Assembly (NCBI GenBank): GCA_025363505.1
Contig: JANYDV010000056.1
Location: 1 to 7,221, forward strand
Direction of reading: 5' to 3'
Origin: Bacteroidota bacterium
GTDB taxonomy: Bacteria; Bacteroidota; Ignavibacteria; Palsa-1295
Length of the DNA: 7,221 bases
The translations under genes were made by a program, and so were the position numbers. Shown in pieces: positions 5,888-7,221 of the stretch. Every line of letters begins with the position of its first letter. Positions within the stretch are counted from its first letter, which is position 1. The notes under the pieces were generated by a model that saw only the letters and a list, made by a program, of their open reading frames with translations, was not told where the DNA came from and made no database searches.

Positions 5888-7221
5888 TTACGGTATAAAC
5901 TTCAAAGTCTCAGTGCCATTGGGTGTGATAACCCTTAGGAATAAAACGCTGGAGAGTTTGTCGGTTGGGTATAGGTATTCACCAATATTCAAACGACTAT
6001 TATTAAGCTCGCGAACTTCTCTTCCGAGTATATCACAAATCACCAAACGAATTTGTGTCGGTTCGAGTACTTGCATGCGAATAGTTGGTCGCTGGTTCGA
6101 TGTGTTTTTTATGAATTCGATATGAATATTTTCGAATGTGATCGATCCTGACCTGACGCTCAATGGCGGTTGTTGGGCAAGAGGTACATTCCAAAACGAA
6201 AACGCACCAATGCCACGTTGGTTCAGAAGCCAAGGACCTTCATAGACTGCGCTTGTATTGTTATAATTTACATCGGGTAAATAGGTAATGGTAGTCGCTT
6301 GAGATGATTTCTTCAAATGTAGGAACACGGCGTTGCGACCATTTGTCGTAATAGAAGCGATGCTTGAAGTGTCATTGTCTACATAAAAATAGTCTCGAAT
6401 TGAAGCAGCAATTCCTGAAATTGTAGTGTCATTCGGTATTTGAATAATACTTTCCTTCGGAGCGAATACGAGGCAGATCGTTTGATGTGCTGAGTCAGTA
6501 TAAAATGCTTCTTTGATGTTTGGTGCCGAGATTGCTACTGTATCGCTCGAACTATAAAAATCTCTTGCAAGCAATTTATATAATTGACCTCCGATGTTGT
6601 GGTATCCATTGATGTCATAATGACAACCATCATGTCCGGGGATACCGAATGGAGTGTGCCCGACAATATTTGGAAGAGAATCAGGGAGTATCCGTAGAAT
6701 TTCACGGACTTGAGAAGCATTCGCGTCACTGCACCCGGTATGTATTTGCATCACATAAAATTTTTCCAAAGAAGGGTAGTCTTTCTTCCAGGAGTTGTAG
6801 AGAGTTTTAAAATTATTATAGTAGTTCGTCGGGGCATTTGATTCTCCTTGATACCAAAATATCATTCGTGGCGCTGTTAAGACGTTTGCTTTTTGTACTC
6901 GATAGAGCATACTGCCGTAGATGGTTGAGAGCATTGTCGGATTGGCATCATTACGCAAATGAGACTCGATCGGTGTGCCGCCTACACCCCCATTTATTAC
7001 AACTGTTGGTATATGATTCTTTTCGAGCAACATCTTCTGTAAGATCAAGCCCCATTCTCCAACATTTGCTCCACCTCCATTTTGTGCTACATTCGAATAT
7101 GTCCAGAGTGTATCGCCGCGGCTATGACTATAATTATTTCCGAATGTGCGGCAATATTGATTTCGAAATATCTCACTACCACTTCCGAAAATCGAATTCG
7201 ACTGCCCGCAGATCAGAGATC
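5888..7221 (-). CDS. Secreted SGNH/sialate O-acetylesterase-like hydrolase with a T9SS-type C-terminal domain (N-terminus outside window)
   Basis: The frame stays open from the stop (5888-5890) to the window edge, 443 codons without a start that makes sense. The apparent TTG start at 7046-7048 falls inside the catalytic domain and is rejected. The nucleophile motif G-Q-S-N is encoded at 7196-7207, within L-I-C-G-Q-S-N-S. Counting from the first full codon, G-G-V-G-G-T-P-I-E-S-H (77-87), W-Y-Q-G-E-S-N (122-128) and D-G-C-H (197-200, likely catalytic Asp and His) complete the SGNH blocks seen in carbohydrate and sialate O-acetylesterases. A beta-sandwich-like region follows (about 230-360). The last ~75 residues resemble a type A T9SS sorting domain, with I-R-L-V-I-C-D-I-L-G-R-E-V, N-I-G-E-Y and a final Lys-rich strand, though without an obvious P-N-P at its start. 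The family removes acetyl groups from sugars or polysaccharides outside the cell; the substrate is unknown. Confidence 0.85.
   Translation of the reverse strand, partial: SLICGQSNSIFGSGSEIFRNQYCRTFGNNYSHSRGDTLWTYSNVAQNGGGANVGEWGLILQKMLLEKNHIPTVVINGGVGGTPIESHLRNDANPTMLSTIYGSMLYRVQKANVLTAPRMIFWYQGESNAPTNYYNNFKTLYNSWKKDYPSLEKFYVMQIHTGCSDANASQVREILRILPDSLPNIVGHTPFGIPGHDGCHYDINGYHNIGGQLYKLLARDFYSSSDTVAISAPNIKEAFYTDSAHQTICLVFAPKESIIQIPNDTTISGIAASIRDYFYVDNDTSSIASITTNGRNAVFLHLKKSSQATTITYLPDVNYNNTSAVYEGPWLLNQRGIGAFSFWNVPLAQQPPLSVRSGSITFENIHIEFIKNTSNQRPTIRMQVLEPTQIRLVICDILGREVRELNNSRLNIGEYLYPTDKLSSVLFLRVITPNGTETLKFIP

Noticed and set aside
7046..7048. TTG as start of the hydrolase gene
   Set aside because: The frame continues upstream to the window edge and encodes the GQSN nucleophile block, so the gene must start outside the window.

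Overview
The window looks like chromosomal DNA from a member of the FCB group (Bacteroidota, Ignavibacteriota or Kapabacteria-like). I infer this from four things: a type IX secretion (T9SS type A-like) C-terminal domain on a secreted hydrolase, a single-chain fused alpha/beta 2-oxoacid dehydrogenase E1, Shine-Dalgarno-poor gene starts, and a TAnnTTTG-type promoter element. The genus cannot be named from the sequence alone. I see no tRNA, rRNA, CRISPR array, insertion sequence or phage gene, and no gene-free stretch longer than 180 bases.

Layout: (1) 2-283 (+) is the C-terminal end of a protein that starts outside the window, probably a multi-pass GT-C-type membrane glycosyltransferase. (2) 299-2584 (-) encodes a 761-residue fused E1 of a branched-chain 2-oxoacid or pyruvate dehydrogenase complex, convergent with the first gene. 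(3) 2585-2764 is a divergent intergenic region with two TACGTA sites and a 31-codon mini-ORF. (4) 2765-3988 (+) is a stand-alone MacB/FtsX-type ABC permease with no ATPase gene beside it. (5) 4039-5881 (+) holds three genes for exported proteins: a small cysteine-rich protein, a secreted heavy-metal-associated (HMA) domain protein, and a predicted outer-membrane beta-barrel whose start overlaps the HMA stop by 4 bases. (6) 5888-7221 (-) is an SGNH/sialate-O-acetylesterase-like hydrolase with a T9SS-type tail, convergent with the barrel gene and missing its N-terminus at the window edge.

The part most likely to be an undescribed system is the three-gene envelope cassette at 4039-5881. A CxxC metal-binding HMA domain that normally sits in the cytoplasm or on an ATPase is here exported, next to a second exported cysteine-rich protein and translationally coupled to an outer-membrane barrel. 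This suggests handling of copper or another soft metal in the periplasm, which is inference. Two structured non-coding signals accompany it: an inverted repeat (4438-4458) just upstream of a consensus Bacteroidota -7 element in front of the HMA gene, and a long predicted hairpin (5075-5117) inside the signal-peptide codons of the barrel gene. The dehydrogenase, the permease and the hydrolase are recognisable families with no evident functional link to the cassette.
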